Positions 9,762-19,381 of a stretch of DNA of 31,162 nucleotides are shown here, piece by piece. Origin of the DNA: Chara braunii (Eukaryota > Streptophyta > Charophyceae > Charales > Characeae); assembly GCA_003427395.1 (NCBI GenBank), contig BFEA01001027.1:79937-111098 (forward strand), given 5' to 3'. Positions within the stretch are counted from its first letter, which is position 1. Each line of letters opens with the position of its first letter. Under the pieces are notes generated by a model. It was not told where the DNA came from. It worked only from the letters and a program-made list of their open reading frames with translations, and made no database searches. Position numbers and translations under genes: made by a program.

Positions 9762-9910
9762 GCCATTTCGACGAGGAGCTGCCGCCGTGCTGCTGTCCCG
9801 CCGTGCTGCGCTGCGAGGGAGGAGCTGCTGCCATCGCCGTTTCGACGAGGAGCTGCCGCCGTGCTGCCGTCCCGCCGTGCTGCCCTGCGAGGGAGGAGCT
9901 GCTGCCATCG
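9762..9910. repeat. Two-copy tandem repeat, 74-bp period
   Basis: The unit TTTCGACGAGGAGCTGCCGC and following occurs at 9766 and again at 9840, ending each time in GGAGCTGCTGCCATCG. The copies are over 90% alike by eye. Confidence 0.85.
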
Positions 9911-9924
9911 ACCTCCCCTTCATC

Positions 9925-10917
9925 ATCCTCACTGCCTCCTCCTCCTCCTCCTCCTCTCCTCTTGCTGGTCCTCCTCCCCTTCCTCGTCCTCCATCTCTCC
10001 TCCTCATCCTCCGTTCTCGTCCTCCTCCTCCTCCTCCTCCTCCTCCTCCTCCTCGTTCGTGTTCTTTATCAGGCGAAGTGCCACGTGGCGCGTGTCAGGC
10101 GAAGTGCGTCGTCTTTTCTCCTCCTCCTCCTCCTCCTCCTCCTCCTCCTCTCCTCCCGCTGGTTCTCCTCCTCCCCTTCCCCGTCCTCCATCTCTCCTCC
10201 TCGTCCTCCTCCTCCTGCTCCTCCTCCTCCTCCTCCTCCCCCCCTCCCTTTGCTTCTTCTCTCCTCTTCCTCCTCCTCCTTTCTCCTCCTCCTCCTCCTC
10301 TTCCTCCTCCTTCGTCATCTTTTTTTTTTTTGGAGTAACTACGGCGCTGCCACGTTTTCAGTTCTAAATCCACTTCAGGCATCCCTTGAATACAAGACAT
10401 CCCCATCCAACCCTAAAGCTGGGTTGGATACATTCACGATTTTCCTTGCTTTGGAAGTTTGGAGTAAAATTTGCGAAAGAGTGACTGAAACGCATTTAAA
10501 ACTGAAAACCTTGACAGTGCCCTAGTTTCCTCTTTTTTGTTTTTTGTTTTTTTTTTCGTCAACGAAACTCAAAATCGCTGGTCCCTTCGGCTTCTTTTCT
10601 CCTCCTCCCCCTCCTCCTTTCTCCTCCTCCTTCTCCTCCTCTTCCTCCTCCTTCGTTATCTTTTTTTTTTTTTTTTTTTTTTTTTTTTCCGTCAACGCAA
10701 CTCAAAATCGGCAGGTCCTCCTACCTCCTCCTCCTCCTCCTCATCATCATTCTCCTCCTCCTTCTCCTCCTCCCCCTCCCTTCTTCTTCTCTCCTCCTCC
10801 TCCTCCTTCCCCTCCGTTCGGCTTCTTCTCTCCTCCTCCTCCTCCTCCTCCTCCTCCTCCTCCTCCTTTCTCCTCCTCCACCTCCTCGTCTTCCTCCTCC
10901 TTCGTTATCTTTTTTTT
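9925..10917. repeat. (CCT)n / TCC-rich low-complexity DNA
   Basis: These are long runs of CCT triplets and other polypyrimidine, broken by short unique pieces (about 10060-10110 and 10325-10525). The region is strongly strand-asymmetric (pyrimidine on plus). All the open frames here, rich in Ser, Pro or Leu, are artefacts of the triplet repeat. Such tracts can form triplex structures and are a known cause of assembly breaks, fitting the adjoining gap. Confidence 0.95.
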
Positions 10918-11402
10918 NNNNNNNNNNNNNNNNNNNNNNNNNNNNNNNNNNNNNNNNNNNNNNNNNNNNNNNNNNNNNNNNNNNNNNNNNNNNNNNNNNN
11001 NNNNNNNNNNNNNNNNNNNNNNNNNNNNNNNNNNNNNNNNNNNNNNNNNNNNNNNNNNNNNNNNNNNNNNNNNNNNNNNNNNNNNNNNNNNNNNNNNNNN
11101 NNNNNNNNNNNNNNNNNNNNNNNNNNNNNNNNNNNNNNNNNNNNNNNNNNNNNNNNNNNNNNNNNNNNNNNNNNNNNNNNNNNNNNNNNNNNNNNNNNNN
11201 NNNNNNNNNNNNNNNNNNNNNNNNNNNNNNNNNNNNNNNNNNNNNNNNNNNNNNNNNNNNNNNNNNNNNNNNNNNNNNNNNNNNNNNNNNNNNNNNNNNN
11301 NNNNNNNNNNNNNNNNNNNNNNNNNNNNNNNNNNNNNNNNNNNNNNNNNNNNNNNNNNNNNNNNNNNNNNNNNNNNNNNNNNNNNNNNNNNNNNNNNNNN
11401 NN
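10918..11402. other. Assembly gap (485 N)
   Basis: A run of N starts inside a T tract and ends just before an A tract. The true length is unknown. Frames spanning it are meaningless. Confidence 1.
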
Positions 11403-11622
11403 CTAAAAAAAAAAAAAAAAAAAAAGGGGTCCCTACCAACCCAGACGGTACGGGGAAGGCACCGCTCAAGTCCCGGACCAAACCATACCGGATGGAAGAG
11501 TCCCAGACCGCACCCCGTCCGGTCCGGTCCGGTCCGGCTCCGTCTGGTCCGGGGGGAGGGTGCCGGACGCGGACAAGCGGACCGGACCGGACGGTCGTCT
11601 GGTCCGTCTGCTTGCAAGTATG

Positions 11623-12340
11623 TTGAAAAAACATGGGAGCAAAGGGTCAAAACTGAAACCACCTACTACCCAAAACTCCCCCCGTCAACAGACGGAATGT
11701 CGGTCCAGGCTTTCAGTCCTCGTACCAGAACTCACTTGATCTCATACCCTCTTCTGCTAGGGTAACAGGGCACCACAACCTTCCCGAGTACTGACCAACC
11801 TAGTTCTGACGGACGGGAAGTGCCTTCCTCCCTCGACATTTCCCGTAACGGCAAGCCCCTGACACCAGGTTACAGGGTTAATACCCCAGCGCCGGCTACG
11901 TTGGACGGTCCGGTTATGCCTTCCACCCTTGGTATAACTCCACAGTCCTCAAGCTCCCCCTAGGTCACGGAGCAAAAACTCCAGCACCAGCCTGTGTCGT
12001 CCTAGCATCGTCCTTCTAACCAACTTACCTTAACAAACAACCCTTCCCCTATTAAGAGCGGTTCTAGCTCCCCCCTTTCCCTCTTTTTTGAAATACTAGG
12101 ACCATTACCTGGTTTCAGACCACGATGAATGTTCGTTTTGTCAAATTGTGTGGCCCTTTATCAAGAACCAGTTTTCACGGTAATGCAGTTAGACATAAGA
12201 CTCGTTTGTCACAACAATATAACAAAAAATAGATTTCCAGAAAAATGCAGGCAGACCTAAGATTCATTTGTGACATGCAAAATACCAAAACACGTTTCCA
12301 GCAAACTTAACCTCGTGGTCCACTCCCCCCATCGAAAAAA
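11623..12340. other. Gene-free interval with a weak 65-bp tandem pair
   Basis: No gene is seen. Near 12190-12302 two diverged units share ATGCAG-AGAC-TAAGA, then TT-GT-CA and end in TTTCCAG. The sequence around 12098-12125 (ACCATTACCTGGTTTCAG) resembles 9318-9335, so a shared older repeat is possible. Confidence 0.35.
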
Positions 12341-12683
12341 AGTCGGCAAAAATGGAAGTTATGCGGAATCGGCGAGAATGATAATTTCATGACCTCAACA
12401 TTTTTTTCCGCTGATATTTTTCCTAGAAAGATCACAACAAAACTACCGGATCAAAACTTTTCAGATTTTTGAATTTTTTTTAGCGGTACCTTGAGCATGA
12501 AAAATCGCTTAAATTTAAGTACTTTTCCGTTGGTCCGTAGGTAGCAGAGTCGCAAAAAATGGAAAGTGCACCAAATCGGTGCGGCGAGTATTTCACATTG
12601 TAAACGTTTTTTTATTTTTTTCCTAATATTTTTCCTGAAAAGTTCACGACCAAATATACCGGATCTTTAAATTCCAGATTTTT
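12341..12683. repeat. Diverged tandem duplication, about 208-bp period
   Basis: Segments 12341-12475 and 12549-12683 share, in order, GTCG-CAAAAA-TGGAA, AATCGG, GGCGAG, ATATTTTTCCT-GAAA, TACCGGATC and CAGATTTTT. The identity is moderate, so this is an old duplication. Confidence 0.55.
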
Positions 12684-13741
12684 TGGCGCACTTTTGTGCG
12701 CGCAAAACCTCGTCAAAGTTTGTGTTTCCCCCCCCCCCGCCAACCTCTGCTTGAATTGCCACCGACATGCGCTTCTTTCGGGCTACCAGCCTCCGAAGGT
12801 CCCAGGAAGCCACTTTCTCGACATGGTGGGAAGTGGTGGTTTAAGAAGAACAGGAGAATGCCCATCAACAACAAAATAGTTATTCGAAAAATTTGGGGGA
12901 TAGCCATCAACACTTTGTGAAAAGTAGACATTTCGTAAGAACTGGACCTAGTTCAAAAACTTTACGGGCATTAAAAAGAAAAAAACAGTTTTTAAGGCTC
13001 TAACACATAATATGCATCGGTCACTATCATAAAAAATATCAGAAGAGATCTGTATTTTTGGTTAGGTAACGGAACAGACGTAATGCAAAAAAAATCATTT
13101 AAAATTTAACATGATTCAGACAGTAGCACAAAATGTGAGGCTTTACTCTTGTGGAGGACATAGTGTGGCAAAATAAAGAGTGGAATGCTCGCTGAACATT
13201 CCAGCATCGCCCTTCTGCCCCATTCTTGTCAGCATACAGTAACCCGTATGGTGAGATCCCTTCACAATTCCTCGCACCAAGAGACAACTAACTCATTAAA
13301 AACTGAAATAATTAAGATAAAAGAAGAAGACCAAAAAATCGACAATAAAGTAACAAGAAAGAGCAACTCCGGACGAAAAGACAAAAGGAAAGGAAATGAA
13401 GTGAGATGGAAGAAGTCAATCGTAGACCAGAAATGATCGGACGTTTGGGACCCCCCTGACCGTCCGGAGTTGTCCAGTCAGACAACTGGTAACGTAGTTT
13501 AAAAATGAGAAGCATATTAATGCCAATATGCTAAGGCTTTGGGTTTGCTGTGCAAGAGGATAACTATTTTCTGGGAAGTTGTACGCACAAGTGTATGGCA
13601 AAGACTTTTTTGCGTCGACAAATGCAAGGCACGTAAGCTCATTAAACAACATGCTTAGCAAGGAAAAATAAACAAGAAAATATTTCAGTAACTAATTCAA
13701 AGCAAAATAATGAAAGAACAAAAAACGAATTTGACAAATAA
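12684..13741. other. Gene-free AT-rich interval
   Basis: I found no supported gene, RNA gene or repeat pair here. Small open frames show no recognisable domain and no consistent codon pattern. Confidence 0.4.
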
Positions 13742-14515
13742 CAACATGGGTTATCTCAAAATCATAGGTTATTCAGGATTAGAGTCTTACCTCTCAAGGA
13801 TAAGTGGTTAACCTTTAAACCAGACACCCCCATATCCTATCTCCCAATTGATCCTGTTAGCTGGTCTTGGTCGTCGGTGGCATACCGAGGTCGCTCCCAT
13901 ATGAGGGCTCTTCACACTTTAACTGTTAAATCTACTTACAGGATGCTACACCCAAGGATATATATCAAGGATAGAGTTGAGGAATACTGGATGAGACATC
14001 TGAGTGTAAGTAAAGAGGATTTGAGGCCAATCAAATGGTTCCATTCAGTCAGGTCCAAACCAGCTAAAGTGGCATCCTTACAATGACAGATCTCTCATCG
14101 ATGCCTGCCAACAATGACAGAGAACTACGCTTGGACAAAGGGGTTTAGCCCTTCCCTGGTGTAAATTCTGCAGGTCTGCCTTTCCTTCTAAATTGATTGC
14201 GGAATCCATTGAGCACATATTCTTACAATGCCCTAGTTCGGTATGGTTATGGCGGTGGTGGGACAGGTTATGGAACCAGATTGAAACATCCCTGCCGTGG
14301 CCGTGGGATTGGAGGGCTCTTCTCCTGGAAACCTAGTCTCCCCTGTGTGAGGATAGTTTCACTACTAACTTATTCATGATTGGGAGAAAGGCTGTTATGT
14401 GGGCCATTTGGTCTCGTAGATGCACACATGAGATGAAAGGTGCCAGGCTGGATGGTCCTGAATTTACAGACTCCATTAAACAACAAATCCAATTGGAAAT
14501 TACCTCTAGAGTCTA
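13742..14515 (+). pseudogene. 3' end of a LINE-type retrotransposon ORF2 (zf-RVT region), broken
   Basis: Frame a (13742-14152) reads into STYRMLHPRIYIKDRVEEYW, meets a TGA at 14084-14086 where SLQ-stop-QISHRC suggests a lost Trp, and continues open to YAWTKGF. Near 14155 a one-base shift leads into WCKFC, then ESIEHIFLQCPSSVWLWRWW, a Cys/His zinc-binding pattern (C-x2-C ... H-x4-C) like the zf-RVT domain at the C terminus of plant L1-type ORF2 proteins. After another frame change near 14370, AVMWAIWSRRC matches the usual closing block and ends at 14513-14515. The endonuclease and RT are absent, as expected of a 5'-truncated copy. It is non-functional. It could be the partner type for the SINEs nearby, but no shared 3' tail is evident. 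Confidence 0.72.
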
Positions 14516-15234
14516 GATGGGATTCTCTGAAGGAAAAACTTGAATACCTATGAGCAAAAAAAAATATTCAACAACAAGTGGAAGCATTCAATCAAAACTG
14601 GATGGTGGGAAACAAGGAGGAAAACTTGGTCAGGCAAAGTGCTATAGTGTGTGCGATGATACTCAGAATAAGTCTCCAAGGAAGTATCACTTACATTTCA
14701 ATGATTGGTCTAAGGTTGATCCCTCTATCCCCTTTAGTCCTCCTTCTGAATTTCCCGACCCCTTCCCTCCATCCAAGTTGGCCTTGGTTCCTATCTCGTG
14801 GTACGGAATTGAGTGATCGTTTGCAGATGGTAGTATGTTTATTGGAAAACGCAGGCCCGTTTTTTATCTATGGTACATAGAACTAGTGCTGCTGCCAGAC
14901 GGAATCTATTATCTGGCGCCCAGTTAGGGTGTAGAGGCAAATCTCTGGCAGTCACAGATGTGAAGAGTCGTTCGTTCACTTTTTCTTCTTCAGATTTACT
15001 ATCGTTTCAGGTTTCCTTCGACAATTCTGTCATTGGTTCTCAAGTTCTCAAGTGAGGGTACACACCAGACCCGGAACAGATATCAATCCGAGTTCTGAAG
15101 ATCGTCTAATTCTTAGTAGTGAGATTGGAAGCACTAGTTAAGCATGCAAATTTGGCGCCCGTTCAGGGTGAAGAGGTGCAAGACAAAAATCTCTCATTCC
15201 CCTACTTCTATCCTCAGATCTGTTCAGATGGGAC
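14516..15234. other. Possible LINE 3' flank and gene-free DNA
   Basis: The sequence just after the LINE stop keeps a coding-like frame for a short distance (NIQQQVEAFNQNWMVGNK, about 14570-14625). It may be part of the same decayed element. GGCGCCC followed by AGGGTG-AGAGG occurs at about 14917 and 15154, a weak repeat. Nothing else is supported. Confidence 0.35.
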
Positions 15235-15235
15235 G

Positions 15236-15415
15236 CTGGGCCCGGTTCCCAGCTTTTGCTGTTCCTTATTATTTCAAATCCTTCTGATGTATGGAACACT
15301 GGACTTGGTTTCCAGCAGGTGCAGCTCCCCACCAATGGAACGGAGCCATCTATCTAGTAGGGTGAGTAAAGGGGGTGTCTGCTCTTATCAGCATCCCCTC
15401 TACTCCCCACCTGTG
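15236..15415 (+). mobile_element. SINE tail fragments, plus orientation
   Basis: GACGCTGGGCCCGGTTCCCAGC and, after about 45 bases, GGTTTCCAGCAGGTGCAGCT, CTCCCCACCAATGGA and GTCTGCTCTTATCAGCATCC repeat the plus-oriented module at 7922-8022. No tRNA head or long poly(A) is attached, only an A-rich stretch near 15425-15443. Confidence 0.6.
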
Positions 15416-15619
15416 ATGTTTATTTAAAAAAAATAAAAAAAAATGAGTGTAATACACATTTCGTTAAAAGTGAACCTTTTGATTGTTCACTTTTTGTAAC
15501 AAAACCAAAATTCATGTTGGAGCGACATAAATAAGAATAAATCGAAACAATCATTGGTAAGTGTTGCTAAGTGGGCAGTGATATGGGTCAATTGCCATCG
15601 CTTGGAGTACTGGACCCAT

Positions 15620-15623
<4 letters not shown>

Positions 15624-15656
<33 letters not shown>
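15624..15656. repeat. (CA)n microsatellite
   Basis: This is a tract of about 16 CA units. Confidence 0.95.
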
Positions 15657-15657
<1 letters not shown>

Positions 15658-15797
15658 ACCCAACCCCAACCACCCTAGCGCACCAACGGTGTTCGAAGTT
15701 CTCCCTTGTAGGCAATCTCCTTTGTAGCGGCCTTCGGTCAGCAACTCAGAATAAACTCCAGGTTTGTTCAAGTGCTCCGGGCCCATCAACATGCATA

Positions 15798-15831
15798 GTT
15801 CGTAGTAAGAGGGATATGTACTTCAGCCCCC

Positions 15832-15886
<55 letters not shown>

Positions 15887-16034
15887 AGTGCGCCGGTTCG
15901 CGAGCCGGACCGCATTATATGAGATTGCAACTGGATTCGATCACCTATGGCATACCCGTTGTCAACCCCTTTTAGCAAAAAGGTTCGGGCATCAGACATT
16001 ATATGAGATTGCAACGGCGGGTTCTTAGGGACGA
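15798..16034 (+). repeat. Direct repeat copy 1, with 54-base poly(C)
   Basis: It matches 16113-16312: GTTCGTAGT-AG-GGGATA, CTTCAGCCC, a C tract, GCCGGTTCG-GAGCCGGACC (near-palindromic), ATTATATGAGATTGCAAC twice, and GGCGGGTTCTTAGGGACGA. The C tract here is 54 uninterrupted bases (15833-15886). There is no gene; frames reading poly-Pro or poly-Gly are artefacts. Confidence 0.88.
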
Positions 16035-16112
16035 TGGCGAGCGCAGGCCGTTGTTGTTATGTTGTTTTCTTTTGTTTCGTGTGTGTGCGTATACGTTTTA
16101 TTTTTAATACCA

Positions 16113-16312
16113 TGTTCGTAGTGAGCGGGATACGCACTTCAGCCCCCCCCCCCCCCCCCTCCCCCCCCGTGCCGGTTCGCTAGCCGGACCACATTATATG
16201 AGATTGCAACTGGATCCGATCACCCATGACACACCCGTTGTCGACCCATTTTAGCAAAAGTTTCGGTCATCAGACATTATATGAGATTGCAACGGCGGGT
16301 TCTTAGGGACGA
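16113..16312 (+). repeat. Direct repeat copy 2, with shorter poly(C)
   Basis: This is the second copy of the unit at 15798-16034. The C tract is 17 plus 8 bases with one T between (16143-16168). The pair could be remnants of a small element or terminal repeats, but nothing coding lies in the 78-base spacer. Confidence 0.88.
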
Positions 16313-16459
16313 CCAGAAACTATTCAATGCAGGAAATTCATTCGAGGGCAAATTGCAAAGCACACAAGGACGTTTCAAAAAGTCATTGAACGCGAAATAT
16401 CATACAATCCCACATTGCGAAGTGCACGGAGGCTTTCCAAATATCACAAAGTACATAGA

Positions 16460-16590
16460 GCCAAAGTGCGAATATGTTCTCATTTCTCACATGGAACCAA
16501 CAGTTCAGTCACAAATGTACGGCATCCGAAGTGCGAATATGTTCGCATTCCTCATATGGAAACAACAGTCAGCATTCCGTGGAGAGCCAG
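16460..16590. repeat. Two-copy tandem repeat, 65-bp period, GTGCGAATATGTTC
   Basis: GTGCGAATATGTTC at 16466 and 16531 begins units that share CAT-T-CTCA-ATGGAA-CAACAGT. The same GTGCGAA word dominates the arrays at 25-28.8 kb. No gene is seen in 16313-16950. Confidence 0.7.
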
Positions 16591-16949
16591 AGATGTATTC
16601 CGGGGATAACAAAATTGGTGATCACTCAGTGCACCGCTGAATCCGTAAAACAACTTCAAGCACACATACATTCTGGCGATAATTGGTTTCCGAATGGAGA
16701 ACAAGTTTGCAACTGTCATAAGGAACCAACAGACAGCATTCAATCGAGACAAGCAAAGGGGGTGAACCTTATAACGGGACGGCACACGCAGAACAAGGAC
16801 GAGCCAAAACATATGAAAGATGGGTGGTTGGGGTGGGGCGGGGGAGAGGGGTTTTCACACCACAAAGTCTCGCGAACAAAAGAGATAATCAAGAAACAAT
16901 TTGGCGACCAAGAATAAATCGTCGATATCTTACACATGAGTGAGAGAGG

Positions 16950-17352
16950 AGCACAACCTCGAAATGAACAAACGCAGCACGGTGCTGCCGCGGTCTGAGA
17001 GGTCATAAGGAGAACAACCCGAAAATAAACAAAAGGAGCACAAAATTGGGATATTCACATCCGATATGTAAGCGTCTACTTAAAAGGAACTGCACCACGT
17101 GGCTGGGATTTTTACATCGGCATCTAAGCTTCTACTTCACATAAGCGTCCGCTGCTACCCTCTAGCAGATGTTGCGTGGCAAGCAATGAGAACAACCCGA
17201 AAACAAACAAAGGAAGCACGGCGCTGCCGAAAGTCCTACGAGTAAAGATGACAAGTTCCACGAAATGAAGAACCCTTAAAAAATTGATACAGCACGAGGC
17301 TGGGATATTCACATCGACACCTAAGTCTGTACTTGACCAAAACGTCCACTGC
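16950..17352. repeat. Minisatellite, irregular period of about 180-200 bp
   Basis: The words GAACAACCCGAAAA-AAACAAA and CACGGCGCTGCCG recur near 16951-16995, 17011 and 17189. The block GCACGAGGCTGGGATATTCA / GCACCACGTGGCTGGGATTT and following, to CGTCC-CTGC, recurs at about 17091-17153 and 17291-17352. The copies are diverged. Confidence 0.65.
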
Positions 17353-17481
17353 AATCTGACACCTCATGAAAACAACAGCACAACTCGAACCAGCTGACTG
17401 CTAGATCAACTGGGAATAAATTCGCACTTCTGCTTATGGCATTTTGAAAAAAAAACTACGCGTATTTTTACAACAGTGGTA

Positions 17482-18113
17482 TCATTCAGCGCCTTGGAGT
17501 ATGTCCACCGCAATCCTCAGCCGGATGTTTGGAATGTCGGTTTGGGCTATCAGAAATGGTGGCGGACAACCGCGTGCAAGAAATGAAGCGAATGCGAGCA
17601 TGAAAACACCGCTGCTCGACCCGTCCGATTGTTGAGGAACACCACGAACAACCACCTTGGGCTCCTGGAGATCCACTTTCGTTTTTGGACCATAATGACA
17701 AACTGCTTCGTCAAGGAGGTATTGCGTGAAGTTCGCAATCACATCGGAAGAAAAACCGCCATCGTCTTGTACGAGGGAGTCGTAGTACTCCAGATGTTGT
17801 TCTCGGAGACATAATAGGGTCCAATGCACTCCATGTTTATGGACATAATAGGCAACGCAGCGTTGGCAAGCAAGGCCAAGTACGACTCCACCACCTCGTC
17901 GGAAAGCCATTCCCCCTGAACAAGAGTTTGAAGACTTTTTCTGCTCAACGGAATTGAACTGACCCCTTTGCGAACCGAGCACACCACCTCGTGGCCGTTG
18001 CTGTAATCTCCACAGACGTTCCACAACATTCTCAAGTCCGTAGCGCTAAGCTCCTCAGTAGGCAATGGAACGCGAAAACATGATGTAGCCCCAGCTGCAC
18101 AAACACCCACAAA
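17482..18113 (-). pseudogene. Ulp1/C48-type cysteine protease domain, catalytic Cys read as Ser
   Basis: On the minus strand the frame from about 18100 reads GATSCFRVPLPTEEL, then GEWLSDEVVESYLALL, typical of the start of Ulp1-like peptidases (w-L-D-e-v-i-y-l-L). A one-base frame change near 17880 leads to YYVHKHGVHWTLLCL (catalytic His about 17825), LEYYDSL (Asp about 17780) and VPQQSDGSSSGVFM (oxyanion Gln). In the family the residue before that Gly is the nucleophile Cys; here codon 17611-17613 (minus AGC) gives Ser. The frame ends at 17482. Such proteases cleave SUMO-like modifiers and are often carried by plant transposons. It follows the ParB/methyltransferase segment on the same strand and is probably the C terminus of that same broken gene. 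Confidence 0.72.
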
Positions 18114-18152
18114 CAAGTGTGAGGAGTGAGCACAAACCCCGTGGTGGAATAG

Positions 18153-18517
18153 CTAAGAACTGTCTGCCCTTTTTCCAGAAAAGTTGTATCCCCGCTTGTT
18201 GAATGTGTCCTTCGCGATGTACCTAGGACACGGGTCTTTCAAGACACCCCGTTTGTCATCGTCATCAGACCCGTCAGACAAAGCAGTAACGCTCTTAATA
18301 GACGCAACCAAATGTTTCCGCAGACCTTCCTCCTTATCTATTCCACAAGCCTTCAGAACCCAGACAGCTCTCTGGGAAAGGCGAGGCATCTGGACCCTTT
18401 TAAACAACCCTACACTTGACGACTTCTTCGTTGAAGCGGCCAATGACCTCCCTGAAAGACGTTTCTCGCGCACGGCTTTTAAAGGCTTCATGGGCAGGGA
18501 CATTAACAACCTCACAC
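18153..18517 (-). pseudogene. Lys/Ser-rich exon between acidic linker and protease
   Basis: The exon begins at 18517 after a TTCTACAG acceptor and reads GVRLLMSLPMKPLKAVREKR, later ALSDGSDDDDKRGVLKDPC, ending at a TAG (18153-18155). Beyond the TAG the same frame is open straight into the protease domain, so this stop is a point nonsense change or lies inside a short unspliced intron. No domain is recognised. The mix of basic and acidic blocks fits an unstructured linker. Confidence 0.5.
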
Positions 18518-18660
18518 CTGTAGAACATAGAAAACAACCCACAACCCACAAACTTTTCTTTAACTAGTGGTAACAGGTACATTAGCCCATGACATCAATT
18601 TTGATGAACACAGAGCTGGCCAGTGACAGATATGTGAGTGGTCCTATTCACAAATCTTAC
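18518..18660 (-). other. Spliceosomal intron, 143 bp
   Basis: On the minus strand GTAAGA (from 18660) follows CCCGAGCATG, and a pyrimidine-rich TTTTCTATGTTCTACAG ends at 18518. Joining the two exons keeps a continuous reading frame (EH-GVRLLM), whereas reading through meets TAG within a few codons. This is the clearest evidence that the minus-strand unit was a spliced nuclear gene. Confidence 0.65.
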
Positions 18661-19381
18661 CATGCTCGGGAGCCCGTTGAGGGAAGTCGCCCTCCTGTCG
18701 CGCCACTGCGCCAACGTCCATGGACGATTCGAGGTTCTGGACCTCGGCCACGGCTGTGTCGCTAACCAGCTCGGTGGCAGCTGAGTCGCTTGGCAAGTCG
18801 ATGGGTTCATGAAGCACCATTTCCCGATCGGTACTGAGGACAGATGCTCAATCACCCTGTTCGGCACCACAACGGGTGGACGGAGAATCATAATCTTTCC
18901 GCTCTGGATCCATCTTGATGCTGACGGCCACCTCACCGCCTTCCACTGAGGATTGGATGTTCTGCATCTCGGCCACGCCCGAGTCATTAACCAGCTCGGT
19001 GGCTGCCGAGTCGTCACCCAACTCTATGGCTTCATGAAGCACCATTCCCCCAGCGGTGCTCAGGACAGACGCTCGACCACCTTGTTCTTCACCGCAACGG
19101 GTGGGCGAAGAATCACCATCTTTTCGCTGTGGATCCGTCCGGATGTCGACAATCACCTCACCGCCTTCCACCACGGGTTCTCCGCCTTTCTCATCGCCAT
19201 GAACCCGAGCTTCCACCGCGGGTTCTTCTTCGTCTTCATCGTCGCCAAGAAAGGGAGCTTGCACGGACGTCCACTTACCTCCCTTAACGACACCCTCTCG
19301 GGTCGTGGCCACAGCCAAGCGACTGTGCAGAACCTCTTTAGACGTCCCGATCACCAGCGCTCGTGCGTGGAGCCACTTCAC
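18661..19381 (-). pseudogene. Acidic linker with in-frame 75-residue tandem duplication
   Basis: The frame reads DDEDEEEPAVEARVHGDEKG, then two copies of a 75-residue unit beginning VEGGEV and containing SSPTRCGEEQGG, ASVLST, MVLHEAIELGDDSAATELV and AEMQNI or AEVQNL. The second copy has TGA (18848-18850) where the first has CGA (Arg), a C-to-T change at a CpG. The DNA period is 225 bp (the ctcggccac word at 18743 and 18968). The exon ends at 18661 at a GTAAGA donor. The function is unknown; it is presumably an unstructured acidic spacer. Confidence 0.6.

Larger units (their letters stand above)
9436..11622. mobile_element. Candidate terminal-inverted-repeat element, non-autonomous
   Basis: The left end GTACTTGCAAGCAGACG is matched in inverse orientation at the right end (CGTCTGCTTGCAAGTATG, 11605-11622). 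Both ends continue into GGACCGG-rich sub-terminal DNA, then CCGTCTGG and GGGACCCC, and then a homopolymer (A at the left, A on the plus strand at 11406-11425 at the right). Inside lie pyrimidine repeats and an assembly gap; no transposase is visible. It could be a MITE-like or large non-autonomous DNA transposon. The gap prevents reading the centre. Confidence 0.45.

Noticed and set aside
9696-10525. Several long open frames rich in Ser, Pro, Leu or Glu
   Set aside because: They are translations of (CCT)n repeats in every frame and have no domain or codon signal.
10537-11662. Frames of 289-360 codons on both strands
   Set aside because: Most of their length is the N gap; the rest is CCT repeat and CCGGT-rich DNA.
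15816-16028. Proline- and glycine-rich frames
   Set aside because: They are the poly(C) tract read on each strand.
16281-16917. Two overlapping frames of 119 and 147 codons
   Set aside because: They begin in the poly(C)-linked repeat and run across a 65-bp tandem repeat, with no domain in either.
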